A DNA stretch of 34,640 nt from Candidatus Uhrbacteria bacterium (GTDB lineage Bacteria; Patescibacteriota; Patescibacteriia; 2-12-FULL-60-25): contig JACQMO010000027.1 of assembly GCA_016203535.1 (NCBI GenBank), positions 1 through 34,640 of the forward strand. The letters are read 5' to 3'. This document shows, piece by piece, positions 21,888 through 31,008 of the stretch. Position numbers and translations under genes: made by a program. How positions within the stretch are numbered: position 1 is the first letter of the stretch; each line of letters opens with the position of its first letter. Below the pieces are notes generated by a model. The model was not told the DNA's origin and did no database searches. It saw only the letters and a list, made by a program, of their open reading frames with translations.

Positions 21888-24287
21888 CTACAGACTTTGA
21901 TCGATCGTGAGCGCGACGGCTTGTTCCGCGGTGACGCTATAGTCCGATGCCGAGTTGATGTCCGCGCCGAACGCGTAGTTCACGTAGAAAGCATCGGAGA
22001 TGTCGTCGATTTTTTTGTTCCAGTCGGAGCCGTAAAGCGCCGTGGCGATCCCCTCGGTTTTCACCCAGCGGAGCACGCCGTTCTTCGCGACGGCATAGAC
22101 GTTGTTCACGGTGGTGAATTTCACCATGCGGACACCGGGGCGATAGGTGACGTTCTTGCCGAGGGTCATGCTTGAAAGGGTCGCAAGCGGAACCTCCGTG
22201 ACCGTGTCGAAATTGGCATACCAGGTGAAGTACACCTGTGAATTTGGGAAGGCATGACGCTTGCAGTCCTGCCCATAGTAATATACCGCGCTGTCTTCCT
22301 GCGTTTCTGCATTTCCGTCATTCGGGAGCTTCACGAGCGTGCCGACCGAGAGCGGACAGTTGTTCGGGTTGGGGGTCGGGGTGGGGGGCGGCGGCGGAGG
22401 TGTTTCTGTTGCCGTGAACGTGATTGCCGCGGTACCCAGTGTGATCGAATCGGCCGTCGCCGTCAGGGTTGATGAACCGGCCGTCGAGGACTTCACCGTG
22501 AACGTCGCCTGACCAGAGCCATTTGTCGTCCCCATGGTCGCTGCAATCGTGTCGGTCGAGCCCCGAGAAGAGGCAAGCGAAACCGTTTTTCCCGACAATT
22601 CCTGTCCGCTCATGTTTTTTACCGTGACCGTGATCGTCGAGATGCTTGATCCGTCTGCTGCGACTGACGCGGGGTTCGGTGAAACGACGGACGCGCTCGC
22701 CGATGGTGTCGTATCCGCTGGTGGTGGGGGAGGCGTCGTGATTGTCATCGTCGTCATCCCGCTCGATCCTTCATTCCCGGCGTTATCGATGCATTTCACT
22801 TCAACCTGATAGGTCCCGACAGTTGCGAAGGTATACGTAATGGATGCCTGGCCGCCGGCGACGGTCATGTCCGGTTTCCCGGCGTCCGGATAAAACGCGC
22901 AGCTCTTGATGCCGCTCGCATCGCTCACGTTCGAGGTGAACATCGTGGCGGAACCGGCCACCGCCGTGACGGGGGAGATGGCGCCGATCGCGGGAGATGT
23001 CGTATCCAAGACGAATGCGAGGCTTGCGGTTTCAACATTGCCGCCCTTATCAATCGCCTCGATGAAGACCGTGTAACTTTGCTCCGCGAGCGGGTTCCCG
23101 GTCGGTACCGTCCAGGTCGTGCTGGCCCCGGGGATTTGTGCGCTGATGTCGGAGTTGCCGTTGCTGTTGCCGTTCACGATCACATTGTAGACAGAGATTC
23201 CCGTCTCATTGTCGATCGCGGGACTCCAGGTGAATGTCGGCGTCGAATCGCTATTCGGCGTCCCTCCGGTGATGGCGAGATTGGTTACGGCGCCTGGCTT
23301 CACGGCATCAAATCGGACGATTTTTCCCCCGCCTCCCACCATGAATTTATCTGTCGAGCTTTTGAGATGCGTGCCGTTCCAGTGGTTTGAGAATGATGTA
23401 AGCGGGCCCTTTTGCTGCCACGTCACTCCATTATCCGTACTTTCAAAGAAATAGCCATTCTGGGCCGTAATGACCAAATCTTGAGGAGATTTTCGGTGGA
23501 TGTCGAGCAAATCCGTTGTCGAGGGAGCAGGGGTACTTGGATTATTGGTCCATGTGAGCGTTGACGCGGTCCACGAGGTTCCGTTCGGTGACGTTGCAAA
23601 CGTTAAATCATCACCGACGGCAAAGTAGTCATCGCCCAATATCGTAGCCGTTAAATCCTGAGCCGTCGGCGTATAGGTTGTAAACGTGGCGTCATCAAGG
23701 TCGGGCTTTGTGGCGTTGGTTACCCTCACTATTTTTCCATCGTCACCGACGATATAGCCGATGATGTAATCCGGGATGAACCAGGTGTCGCGCCAAACGC
23801 CGGTCACCGTTTTTTCCTGCCAGCTTGTTCCATCAAGCGTGCGGACAACCGTGTTGTTTCCGACGGCCCATACATTCGTTGTACCGTTCACGTAAATGCC
23901 GTAGAGCGGCTGGGCGCTGTCATAGGCGAGCGTCCAGTTCGCTCCCGCATCGGTCGTTTTGCGGATCTTTCCATCGTTCGTCGCCATGTAGGCGGTTTGA
24001 TTCTGGTTCCAGGCAAACCCGATCCCTTGGTGGGTTTGCGCGATGCTCCCGACGACCGAGACGGTCCAGGTTTTTCCGCCGTCGCTTGTCCGGGAAATGA
24101 TTCCTGAACCGCCGACGGCGATTCCATAAACTCCGTCTTGGGAAAACGCAACTTTGTTAAGAGCGATCGTCGTGCCGGAAGAGACTTCGCCCCAACCGGC
24201 GGCCAGGGCTGGCAGGGCGCTCGTGAGCGCCAGAAGGGACACGCCGAATCCTGTCACGACACGGGAGAGGAATTTGGAGGATTTCAT
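21888..24287 (-). CDS. Large secreted protein: propeller, FN3/PKD-like and Big_1 domains, shared surface domain
   Basis: 799 aa with a signal peptide (MKSSKFLSRVVTGFGVSLLA then ALPALAAG). Residues ~30-330 are YCF48/BNR-like propeller blades with repeated SDGGKTW, TDAGANW and TDNGVTW signatures. Next come an FN3-like domain (~335-430), a PKD-like domain with two cysteines (~435-525) and a Big_1 Ig-like domain (~535-640). A proline linker leads to the C-terminal shared domain (~650-785: VYYYGQDCKRHAFPNSQVYF, YRPGVRMVKF, LRWVKTEGIATALYG). It should be exposed on the cell surface; ligand unknown. It is a tandem paralog of the next gene. -10 TATAGT lies 8 nt before the ATG without an SD. Confidence 0.87.
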   Translation of the reverse strand: MKSSKFLSRVVTGFGVSLLALTSALPALAAGWGEVSSGTTIALNKVAFSQDGVYGIAVGGSGIISRTSDGGKTWTVSVVGSIAQTHQGIGFAWNQNQTAYMATNDGKIRKTTDAGANWTLAYDSAQPLYGIYVNGTTNVWAVGNNTVVRTLDGTSWQEKTVTGVWRDTWFIPDYIIGYIVGDDGKIVRVTNATKPDLDDATFTTYTPTAQDLTATILGDDYFAVGDDLTFATSPNGTSWTASTLTWTNNPSTPAPSTTDLLDIHRKSPQDLVITAQNGYFFESTDNGVTWQQKGPLTSFSNHWNGTHLKSSTDKFMVGGGGKIVRFDAVKPGAVTNLAITGGTPNSDSTPTFTWSPAIDNETGISVYNVIVNGNSNGNSDISAQIPGASTTWTVPTGNPLAEQSYTVFIEAIDKGGNVETASLAFVLDTTSPAIGAISPVTAVAGSATMFTSNVSDASGIKSCAFYPDAGKPDMTVAGGQASITYTFATVGTYQVEVKCIDNAGNEGSSGMTTMTITTPPPPPADTTPSASASVVSPNPASVAADGSSISTITVTVKNMSGQELSGKTVSLASSRGSTDTIAATMGTTNGSGQATFTVKSSTAGSSTLTATADSITLGTAAITFTATETPPPPPPTPTPNPNNCPLSVGTLVKLPNDGNAETQEDSAVYYYGQDCKRHAFPNSQVYFTWYANFDTVTEVPLATLSSMTLGKNVTYRPGVRMVKFTTVNNVYAVAKNGVLRWVKTEGIATALYGSDWNKKIDDISDAFYVNYAFGADINSASDYSVTAEQAVALTIDQSL

Positions 24288-24295
24288 AGAAGACT

Positions 24296-24301
24296 ACTAT
24301 A
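24296..24301 (-). promoter_or_regulatory. -10 element of the 799-aa secreted protein gene (leaderless)
   Basis: TATAGT on the minus strand, 8 nt from the ATG, no SD in between. The -35 is unclear because the preceding sequence is the upstream gene's terminator. Confidence 0.5.
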
Positions 24302-24309
24302 TCACCAAT

Positions 24310-24343
24310 AAAAAAATTCCCGCCATCCGGAGGGAATTTTTTT
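24310..24343 (-). terminator. Intrinsic terminator of the 1013-aa secreted protein gene
   Basis: AAAAAAATTCCC pairs with GGGAATTTTTTT around a 10-nt loop. The structure is symmetric, but only the minus-strand gene ends here. Confidence 0.85.
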
Positions 24344-24352
24344 GATTCGGGA

Positions 24353-27300
24353 TCAGAGCTTCCCCGGTCCTAATGGATTGTAACCGCCGTCAAGCTCGGT
24401 CTTGTCCGGGTATCCGTCCCCGTCCGTATCGGCATTTTTCGGGTCCGTGCCGAGCTGTTTCTCCTTCCCGTCGTTCAAGCCGTCGTTGTCCGTATCCGAG
24501 TCCGCCGGATCGGTTCCACCGGCCTTTTCTTCCGAGTCTGGAACGCCGTCTTTGTCGGAATCAGCTACGGGGCAGGCGGGAATCGACGGCCGGAGGGGGC
24601 TCTCCGCGTACCCTTCGATCCGCATAGAGTCGCTCGGCGCCGCGACGGTCCGTTCGGCAATTTCCGGATGGTAGTCCGTCTCGCCGGCGACGTCGTTTCC
24701 GAACACGTAGTTGGTGAAGAAGGCGTCAGAAATGTCGTCGACGTTCTTGTTCCATGCCGACCCGTACAGGGCGATCGCGATCGCCTCGGTCTTGATCCAG
24801 CGCAGCACCCCGCCTTTATCGACCGCATAGACTTTTGGATCGGTTTGGAACTTCACCAGTTTTTTGCCGGGAATATAGGTGACGTTGAGGGAGAGCGGAA
24901 GTTCCGCAAGTTTGTCCGGCACGATGGTTTTCACGTTCGAGAAGTCGCAGTACCAGGTGAAAAAAACGCGTTCGTTGGGGAAGGCGTGGCGTTTCCCGTC
25001 CGCCCCGAGGTAGTACACCGCGCTGTCCTCCTGCGTGTTCGCGTTTCCATCATCGGGAAGTTTCACGATTTCATGGAGGTTGAATCCGGCCGACGAGATT
25101 TTCGTTACCTGCACCGGATCGACTTTTGACGCAAACCCTGCCTTGGCGATCTGTGCCGTCTGCGCTTCTTGTTGTTTTTCGATCAGCTCCTCGGTCACCG
25201 GAACGCTCGGCTTCGTCTCCGGGGCCGGCGTGACGGCTTTTTCCGTAAAGGTGACCGTGGCTCCGAGCGTCGTGCCGTTAAATTTGGCCGTGAGCTGCGC
25301 GGTTCCGGTGGCGGATGACCTGATCATGAACGTCGCCTGGCCCGATGGGTCCGTGACCGCTGAAACGGCGGAGATCGTGTCCGCTGGCCGCGACGAAGAC
25401 AGGACGACGGTTTTGCCCGAGATGGCAGTTCCGCCGGCGTTCTTTACGGTGATCGTGACGAGGGACTTGCTCGTGCCGTCCGCCGGGACGGTCGTCGGGT
25501 CGGCCTTGATTGACGAGGTTGATGTTGCGGCGACGGTATCGGCCGGAGGTGGCGTCACCACCTTCACTTCCGTAAACGTGACGGAGGCGCTCAATGTCAT
25601 CCCGTTCGTTTTCCCCGTGAGCGTCGCGGTCCCGGTCGCGGAAGATTTGACCGTGAACGTGGCCTGTCCCGCCGAATCCGTCGTCGGGCTGACCGCCGTC
25701 ACGGTATCCGACGTCGGCCGCGAGGACGTGAGCGTCACCGTCTTCCCGGACAGCGCTCCGCCGCCGGCGTTCTTCACGATGACGGCAATTTTCGAGGTTG
25801 ACGTATTGTCTGCCTGCACGGAGGTCGGGTCAGCAGAGATGGACGACGTTGACGTCGCGGCCGTCGTATCCGCGACTACGGTTGCGGTGGTCGCATCGCT
25901 ATACGTCACGGCGCCGAAGATGTCGTCACAGCGCATCTGGACCTTGAACGTTCCGGGATTTTTGAAGATGTACGCCTGCGTTGCGACGTTTTTTTCAACC
26001 TTTGCGCTGTCGCCGATCGCACTTTCCACGACCAGCCAGCAGGCCTTGATGCCGTCCGCGTCTTCTGCTTTCGACGAGAAGGTCACCGGCCAGTCTTCCG
26101 TGATGATTTTCTGATCCGGCGCCGGGATGCCGACCGTCGGCGGCGTTGCCTTGACCTCGAATTTCATCGAGGCGGCGGTGGACGTGTTTCCGGCCGCATC
26201 CATGCTCTGGACGTCGCAGGTGTGGGTGCCGTTCGTCAGGCCGGAGGAAACCGACGTGGCCGTTCCGACGTTGCTTAGATTTCCATTAAATCCCGCGTTG
26301 TAGGAAACGACGGACGTCTCACCGTCCGCCGCTGCGGACCATTCGCATGTCACGTTGGGAGACGCGCTTACGGTGCCGCCGCTGGAAAGCTTGAGTCCGC
26401 TGGGGGCGTTGGGGGGAGTGCCGTCGTATCGAAGCAGGGATGAGCCGCCGACCGCGAACCGGTCGCCCAGCGTCTTATACATGACTTGGGTGACATTCCA
26501 CGTGACCTTGCTCGGCATGAGCGTCCATGTTTTTCCGCCGTTCGCGGTTTCGAAAATCACGCCGAAGTCTCCGCCGATCATGAAGGTTTCCGCATCGATC
26601 ATCCGAACCGTGCGGAGGGTGAGCGCTGACGCGATGCCAAGCGGATCCAGAACCGAGGCATTGGCAATATCCTGCCACGAATCGCCGTCGTTCGACGTAT
26701 AGAGGATGGTTCGATTTGCGCCCACGGCCACCCCCCGATGGGTATCGAAGAAATGAACGTCCAAGAGATGCTGTGTGGTAGGCGATTTCAAATTTTTCCA
26801 AACCCCATTCTCGTATCGGAGGATTGTCCCGTTCCAACCGACCGCCCATCCGTGGTCTGCATCGACCATATGGACCGCATTTAAGGCCAGTGCGGTTCCT
26901 GATATCTCGCTTGACCAGCTTGTCCCCCCGTCTTTCGTGCGGAGAATCGTCCCATCCGTTCCGACCGCCCATCCCTCCATGTCGCTCACCATGCTGACAT
27001 CCCACAGCTGGATCGTCGAGGTAATTTTTTCTTTCTCGCTGGGACCGAGGGTGAATTTCGTCCAGTCACCCGTCGTATACACGCTTTTTTTCTCCTCTCC
27101 GACCATCATGAGTCCCTCTCCTTTCACGGGAATGTCAAGACCATAGAGCGTCTTGCCCAATCCCGTATCATTGAGGGTCCACGTTTTTCCTCCGTCGAGC
27201 GTTTGGAGAAATTTTCCGGTTTCGGAGGAAAGCGCGGCTCCGGCATTGCCTTTGGAAGTGAAATCGATATCCGTCGCCGGCGTCGGGATCGAGATCTCCA

Positions 27301-27394
27301 CCCACCCCGCGGCGAGCGCCGGGAGCGCGTTCGGAAGCGCCAAAAGAGACACGACGAGTCCCGTCATGGCGCGAAAAAGTTTCGTATGGTTCAT
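24353..27394 (-). CDS. Giant secreted protein: propeller, Ig-like/Big_1 repeats, shared surface domain, TSP3-type Ca repeats
   Basis: 1013 aa. Signal peptide MNHTKLFRAMTGLVVSLLAL then PALAAG. Residues ~30-325 form a YCF48/BNR-like propeller (LDGGKTW, KDGGTSW, ANGGKTW). Ig-like domains follow (~330-520). Two tandem Big_1 domains (~520-735) are near copies, with SGKTVTLTSSRP / SGKTVVLSSSRP and GQATFTVKSSATGTATL / GQATFMIRSSATGTAQL. The shared surface domain is at ~765-900. The tail has three thrombospondin type 3-like calcium repeats (DSDKDGVPDSEE, DSDTDNDGLNDGKE, DTDGDGYPDKTE). It is probably surface displayed and Ca-stabilised. -10 TATACT lies 9 nt from the ATG without an SD. Confidence 0.88.
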   Translation of the reverse strand: MNHTKLFRAMTGLVVSLLALPNALPALAAGWVEISIPTPATDIDFTSKGNAGAALSSETGKFLQTLDGGKTWTLNDTGLGKTLYGLDIPVKGEGLMMVGEEKKSVYTTGDWTKFTLGPSEKEKITSTIQLWDVSMVSDMEGWAVGTDGTILRTKDGGTSWSSEISGTALALNAVHMVDADHGWAVGWNGTILRYENGVWKNLKSPTTQHLLDVHFFDTHRGVAVGANRTILYTSNDGDSWQDIANASVLDPLGIASALTLRTVRMIDAETFMIGGDFGVIFETANGGKTWTLMPSKVTWNVTQVMYKTLGDRFAVGGSSLLRYDGTPPNAPSGLKLSSGGTVSASPNVTCEWSAAADGETSVVSYNAGFNGNLSNVGTATSVSSGLTNGTHTCDVQSMDAAGNTSTAASMKFEVKATPPTVGIPAPDQKIITEDWPVTFSSKAEDADGIKACWLVVESAIGDSAKVEKNVATQAYIFKNPGTFKVQMRCDDIFGAVTYSDATTATVVADTTAATSTSSISADPTSVQADNTSTSKIAVIVKNAGGGALSGKTVTLTSSRPTSDTVTAVSPTTDSAGQATFTVKSSATGTATLTGKTNGMTLSASVTFTEVKVVTPPPADTVAATSTSSIKADPTTVPADGTSKSLVTITVKNAGGTAISGKTVVLSSSRPADTISAVSAVTDPSGQATFMIRSSATGTAQLTAKFNGTTLGATVTFTEKAVTPAPETKPSVPVTEELIEKQQEAQTAQIAKAGFASKVDPVQVTKISSAGFNLHEIVKLPDDGNANTQEDSAVYYLGADGKRHAFPNERVFFTWYCDFSNVKTIVPDKLAELPLSLNVTYIPGKKLVKFQTDPKVYAVDKGGVLRWIKTEAIAIALYGSAWNKNVDDISDAFFTNYVFGNDVAGETDYHPEIAERTVAAPSDSMRIEGYAESPLRPSIPACPVADSDKDGVPDSEEKAGGTDPADSDTDNDGLNDGKEKQLGTDPKNADTDGDGYPDKTELDGGYNPLGPGKL

Positions 27395-27403
27395 ATGGCG
27401 GAA

Positions 27404-27409
27404 AGTATA
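27404..27409 (-). promoter_or_regulatory. Extended -10 (TGGTATACT) of the 1013-aa secreted protein gene
   Basis: TATACT preceded by TGG on the minus strand, 9 nt before the ATG. There is no SD, so the mRNA is nearly leaderless. Confidence 0.55.
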
Positions 27410-27443
27410 CCATACCCCGGTTTTCTTTTTGGCGGTTTTCCGC

Positions 27444-27449
27444 TACGCT
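27444..27449 (+). promoter_or_regulatory. -10 element of proS
   Basis: TACGCT, 10 nt before the proS ATG. No SD lies between; the -35 is only T-rich. Confidence 0.45.
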
Positions 27450-27459
27450 TTCGATCACT

Positions 27460-28719
27460 ATGCGCATGTCCCGCTTGTTCACCAAGACGTCGAAAGAACC
27501 GCCGCACGATGCCGATTCCGCGAACGCCCGGCTGCTCGTCCAGGGCGGGTTCGTCCATCAGGAGATGGCCGGCGTGTACAGCTGGCTTCCCTTGGGTCTC
27601 AAGGTTCTCCGCAAGGTCGAGGCGATCATCCGCGACGAGATGGACGCGCTCGGCGCCCAGGAAATCCTCATGTCCGCGCTCCAACCGAAGGAGCCGTGGG
27701 TCACGACCGGCCGGTGGGACACGGTGGATGTGCTGTTCAAGCTGAAGAGCCAGACGAAAAAAGAATATGCGCTCGGACCGACGCACGAGGAAATCGTGAC
27801 CCCGCTCATCCAGCAATTCGTCACGTCATATAAGGATCTGCCCGTGGCCGTGTATCAGATCCAGTCGAAGTTCCGCGACGAGCTCCGCGCCAAGAGCGGG
27901 ATCCTGCGCGGCCGCGAGTTCGGCATGAAGGACCTGTATTCCTTCCATCTGACGCAGGACGACCTCGAAGTGTTTTACGCCAAGGCGATCGAGGCATACC
28001 TCCGCATTTTCAAGCGGTGCGGGCTGGACGCGAAGGTGACCGAAGCATCCGGCGGCGAGTTCACGAAGAAATTTTCGCACGAGTTCCACCTCGAAACGCC
28101 GGCGGGGGAGGACGTGATTCTCGCCTGCCCGTCCTGCCCGTTCGCGCAGAACATGGAGATCGCGACGAAGGAGAAGGGCAATGACTGCCCGCAGTGCGGG
28201 GCGACGCTCGGACTCACGAAGGGGATCGAACTGGGAAACATCTTCGACCTCGGACACACGTTCGCGGAAGCGTTCAAGTTCGAGGTGACGACCGAGGGCG
28301 GGAAAAAGCAGATGGTGTACATGGGCTGTTACGGCATCGGGACGACCCGGCTCGTCGGCTCGATCGTCGAGGCGTCGCATGACGAACGCGGAATTGTCTG
28401 GCCGAAATCCGTCGCGCCCATGCCGGTCCATCTCGTCTCGCTTTCTTCAAAAGACAACGCGGTCCAGGAAAAGATCCTCGAAACCGCTGGAGGCATCGCA
28501 GACGATCTCGAACACGAGGGGGTTCGGGTGCTCTGGGACGACCGCGATGCGTCGGCGGGTGAGAAACTCGCGGACGCGGACCTCCTCGGATTGCCCCTGC
28601 GCATCCTCGTTTCGGAAAAAACGCTCAAAGAGGACGCGGTCGAATGGAAATTGCGCGGCGAAAAAGAAGCGCGACTCGTGAAACTCGGCGACATTCAGGA
28701 AGAGATCGCGTCGTTCTAA
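27460..28719 (+). CDS. proS: Prolyl-tRNA synthetase, short form without the INS editing domain
   Basis: 419 aa class II synthetase. Motif 1 region QGGFVHQEMAGVYSWLPLG, motif 2 FRDELRAKSGILRGREFGMKD, GPTHEE (106-111), and motif 3 GCYGIGTTRLVGSI. Between motifs 2 and 3 lies a small zinc-ribbon-like insert with C223, C226, C243 and C246 in place of the ~180-residue cis-editing domain of E. coli ProRS. The C-terminal anticodon-binding domain is present. Mis-acylated Ala-tRNA-Pro would have to be cleared by a separate factor or tolerated. ATG 27460 is probable; ATG 27466 is possible. The 3' end overlaps pilT convergently. Confidence 0.95.
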   Translation: MRMSRLFTKTSKEPPHDADSANARLLVQGGFVHQEMAGVYSWLPLGLKVLRKVEAIIRDEMDALGAQEILMSALQPKEPWVTTGRWDTVDVLFKLKSQTKKEYALGPTHEEIVTPLIQQFVTSYKDLPVAVYQIQSKFRDELRAKSGILRGREFGMKDLYSFHLTQDDLEVFYAKAIEAYLRIFKRCGLDAKVTEASGGEFTKKFSHEFHLETPAGEDVILACPSCPFAQNMEIATKEKGNDCPQCGATLGLTKGIELGNIFDLGHTFAEAFKFEVTTEGGKKQMVYMGCYGIGTTRLVGSIVEASHDERGIVWPKSVAPMPVHLVSLSSKDNAVQEKILETAGGIADDLEHEGVRVLWDDRDASAGEKLADADLLGLPLRILVSEKTLKEDAVEWKLRGEKEARLVKLGDIQEEIASF

Positions 28720-29768
28720 AAATTTTTCGGATTGTGCGCGTGGATGCGGGCGACGTCAGGGGAGAGCATTTTTTCCTTGACGAGCCAGGCGAGTTCCTGG
28801 TCGAGGTCCACCATCCGCTCATCCTTTGAGGTAAACATCGTGTTCTGGAGCTGTTCCGTCCGGCCCTCGCGGATGAGGTTTGAGACGGCATGCGAATTGA
28901 TCAGGACCTCATGGACGGGGATGAGCTTTCCTTTCAGTCCCGGCAGGAGGAGCTGCGAAATCACCCCTTTCAGCATCAGCGAAAGCTGGAGGCGGATCTG
29001 CTGCTGTCGGGCTCCGGGGAAGGAATCGATGATCCGTTCGACGGTTTGCGCCGCGCCGTTCGTATGGAGCGTTGTAAGCACCAGATGCCCGGTTTCGGCG
29101 AGCGTGAGCGCGAGCGAGATGGATTCCGGATCGCGCATTTCGCCGACCAGCACGATATCCGGATCCTGGCGGAACACGTGCTTCAGTCCTTCGGAAAAGC
29201 TCACGAAGTCGAGCCCGAGCTCACGTTGCGTCACCAGACTTTTTTTCGACTCGTAGACGAATTCAATAGGATCCTCGAGCGTCACGATATGCTCGACGCG
29301 GTTCCGGTTGATGTGTTCGAGCATGCTCGCAAGGAGCGTCGATTTTCCGGCTCCGGTCGGGCCGGCCACGAGCACGAGTCCTTGCGGCAGGGTGACGAAT
29401 TCGTCCGCGGCTTCCGGCGCTCCGAGTTCCTCGAGCGTCGGGATGGTCGGCGGGATGAGCCGCGCCGCAAGTCCGGGCCGTCCTTTCGTCCAGTAGACGT
29501 TGATGCGGAACCGCGTGCGGTCGGGAAGTTCAAATGACGCGTCGATCTCATGGCGCGCTTCGAACCGCTCGTATTTGTCCGGCGTGAGGATCCTTTTGAT
29601 TTCCCCCAGCAGGATTTTTTCCGTGATGACCGCTTCCTCCTTCACCGGCTTCAGATTTCCCTGGATGCGCAAAATCGGCCGCTCATCCGTGTGCAGATGG
29701 ATGTCCGACGCGTGGGCCTCCACGGTCTGGCTGAACAGGCGCGAGAGGAGCGAGAGGTCGTTCGCCAT
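28716..29768 (-). CDS. pilT: PilT-type twitching motility ATPase
   Basis: 350 aa, the usual PilT size. N-terminal PAS-like part with ASDIHLHTDERPILRIQG, Walker A GPTGAGKST (136-144), Asp box LEDPIEF, Walker B region VLVGEMRDPESI (207-218), and the His box TTLHTNGAAQTVERIIDSFP. PilT is the hexameric motor that retracts type IV pili at the inner membrane. No other pilus gene is in the window. The -10 TACGCT lies 6 nt before the ATG with no SD, so the mRNA is probably leaderless. Its stop overlaps the proS stop by 4 nt, tail to tail. Confidence 0.94.
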   Translation of the reverse strand: MANDLSLLSRLFSQTVEAHASDIHLHTDERPILRIQGNLKPVKEEAVITEKILLGEIKRILTPDKYERFEARHEIDASFELPDRTRFRINVYWTKGRPGLAARLIPPTIPTLEELGAPEAADEFVTLPQGLVLVAGPTGAGKSTLLASMLEHINRNRVEHIVTLEDPIEFVYESKKSLVTQRELGLDFVSFSEGLKHVFRQDPDIVLVGEMRDPESISLALTLAETGHLVLTTLHTNGAAQTVERIIDSFPGARQQQIRLQLSLMLKGVISQLLLPGLKGKLIPVHEVLINSHAVSNLIREGRTEQLQNTMFTSKDERMVDLDQELAWLVKEKMLSPDVARIHAHNPKNF

Positions 29769-29774
29769 GACGGA

Positions 29775-29780
29775 AGCGTA
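29775..29780 (-). promoter_or_regulatory. Extended -10 (TGATACGCT) of pilT
   Basis: TACGCT preceded by TGA on the minus strand, 6 nt before the ATG. Leaderless start expected. Confidence 0.5.
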
Positions 29781-29784
29781 TCAT

Positions 29785-29826
29785 AAAAACACTCACACGG
29801 TGCCTCGGCACCGTGTGAGTGTTTTT
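29785..29826 (-). terminator. Intrinsic terminator of the HU gene
   Basis: A 15-bp stem (ACACTCACACGGTGC with its complement) flanked by A on one side and T on the other. On the minus strand it follows the HU stop and precedes the pilT promoter. Confidence 0.9.
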
Positions 29827-29834
29827 TGATGGGA

Positions 29835-30134
29835 TCACATCGCCGGCGCGGGCGGCCCGCTCTTCAGCGCGTCCTTCAACCCCTTTCCGGCTTTGAACTT
29901 CGGGACGGTGACGGACGGGATCTGGATTTTTTCCGAGGGGTTCTGGGGGTTCACGCCCGTGCGTCCGGCGCGCTGTTTCGCGGAGAACGCTCCGAAGCCG
30001 GCGATGGTGACCTCTCCGCCCTTCTTCAGGGTTTCCGTGACGGTGTCCACCACGCACTCCACCATGTCTTCGGCCTGTTTTTTGGTCACGCCGACCTTTT
30101 CGGCGATGACCGTGATGAGCTCGGCTTTGTTCAT
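29835..30134 (-). CDS. HU family DNA-binding protein
   Basis: 99 aa from ATG 30134 (MNKAELITVIAEKVGVTKKQ). The HU/IHF fold is complete: GEVTIAGFGAF, then the DNA-embracing arm GRTGVNPQNPSEKIQIP, and VPKFKAGKGLKDAL. A short Pro/Ala/Met tail (SGPPAPAM) extends past the usual end. It compacts and bends DNA as a dimer. TATGGT lies about 40 nt upstream as a possible -10. The leader has no clear SD. Confidence 0.95.
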   Translation of the reverse strand: MNKAELITVIAEKVGVTKKQAEDMVECVVDTVTETLKKGGEVTIAGFGAFSAKQRAGRTGVNPQNPSEKIQIPSVTVPKFKAGKGLKDALKSGPPAPAM

Positions 30135-30199
30135 AAAAGAAGTCAAAAAATTAAAAGGCAAAAGCCAAAAGTACCATAGTCAGGGTAGCTTTTTTCGCC

Positions 30200-31006
30200 C
30201 TACACAGCAACAAATTCGCGGATTCGGTCAAGGGCCAGGGTTTTTCCGGTCTCGGCGTCAATCGTCGCGAGGACGGCGTTCAATTCGGCTCGGCCTGTTT
30301 TCGGGAGGTCGTATCCCCGGGATCCTTCGTCCAAAAAGGCCTTGATTGCGGTCTTTTTTTCGTATCCGATCACGGAATCTTCCGCCCCGCACCGGCCGAT
30401 ATCCGTGATATAGGCCGTGCCTCCGGGGAGGATCTTGGCGTCCGCGGTCGCGACGTGTGTGTGCGTCCCGAACACGGCGCTCACGCGGCCGTCCGCAAAG
30501 TGGCCGAACGCCTCTTTTTCCGCGGTCGCTTCCGCATGGAAATCGACGATCCGGACCTTCGTGTCGCGGATGCGTTGCTGCGTGAGGAGCAGGTCGAGCG
30601 AGGTGAAGGGCGAGCGGGTGTCCGGGTGGGTGAAGAGCCGTCCCATGAGGTTCGCGATGAGCACGTCGGTGTCGCCGACGCGGCGAATGATCCAGTTCCG
30701 TCCGTTTTTCGCGTCGCCGTAGTTTGTCGGGACGATCAGGAGATCCGCCCACGCCGGATCGTCGAACAGCGGGACGCCGAGCGGGTTGTTCCACGAGTGA
30801 TTCCCGCCGGTGAAGAGGTCCACGCCGGCGGCGCTGAGCTCAAGGAGCGTCTTCTCCGTGACGCCGGCGCCGTGGGAAAGGTTCTCGGCGTTTGCGATGA
30901 CGAGATCGGGCGCGAGACGATCCTTCAATCCGGGCAGGACCGACGCCAATGCGTTCCGGCCGATGGCGCCGACGACGTCGCCGAAGAAGAGAATTTTGAG
31001 TCCCAT
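30200..31006 (-). CDS. YmdB-like metallophosphoesterase (2',3'-cyclic nucleotide phosphodiesterase family)
   Basis: 268 aa, TIGR00282 type. Metal-site motifs are FFGDVVG, IANAENLSHGAG, GGNHSWNN, VDFHAEATAEKEA and GTHTHVATAD. In Bacillus subtilis YmdB hydrolyses cyclic nucleotides and affects RNase Y-dependent mRNA levels. Here too it lies immediately downstream of rny (2 nt between stop and ATG), a conserved pairing that supports an RNA-linked role. No terminator is seen after it. Confidence 0.92.
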   Translation of the reverse strand: MGLKILFFGDVVGAIGRNALASVLPGLKDRLAPDLVIANAENLSHGAGVTEKTLLELSAAGVDLFTGGNHSWNNPLGVPLFDDPAWADLLIVPTNYGDAKNGRNWIIRRVGDTDVLIANLMGRLFTHPDTRSPFTSLDLLLTQQRIRDTKVRIVDFHAEATAEKEAFGHFADGRVSAVFGTHTHVATADAKILPGGTAYITDIGRCGAEDSVIGYEKKTAIKAFLDEGSRGYDLPKTGRAELNAVLATIDAETGKTLALDRIREFVAV

Positions 31007-31008
31007 TT

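Noticed and set aside
24310-24343. Possible insertion-sequence end (perfect inverted repeat)
   Set aside because: There is no transposase or target duplication; it fits an intrinsic terminator after the 1013-aa gene.
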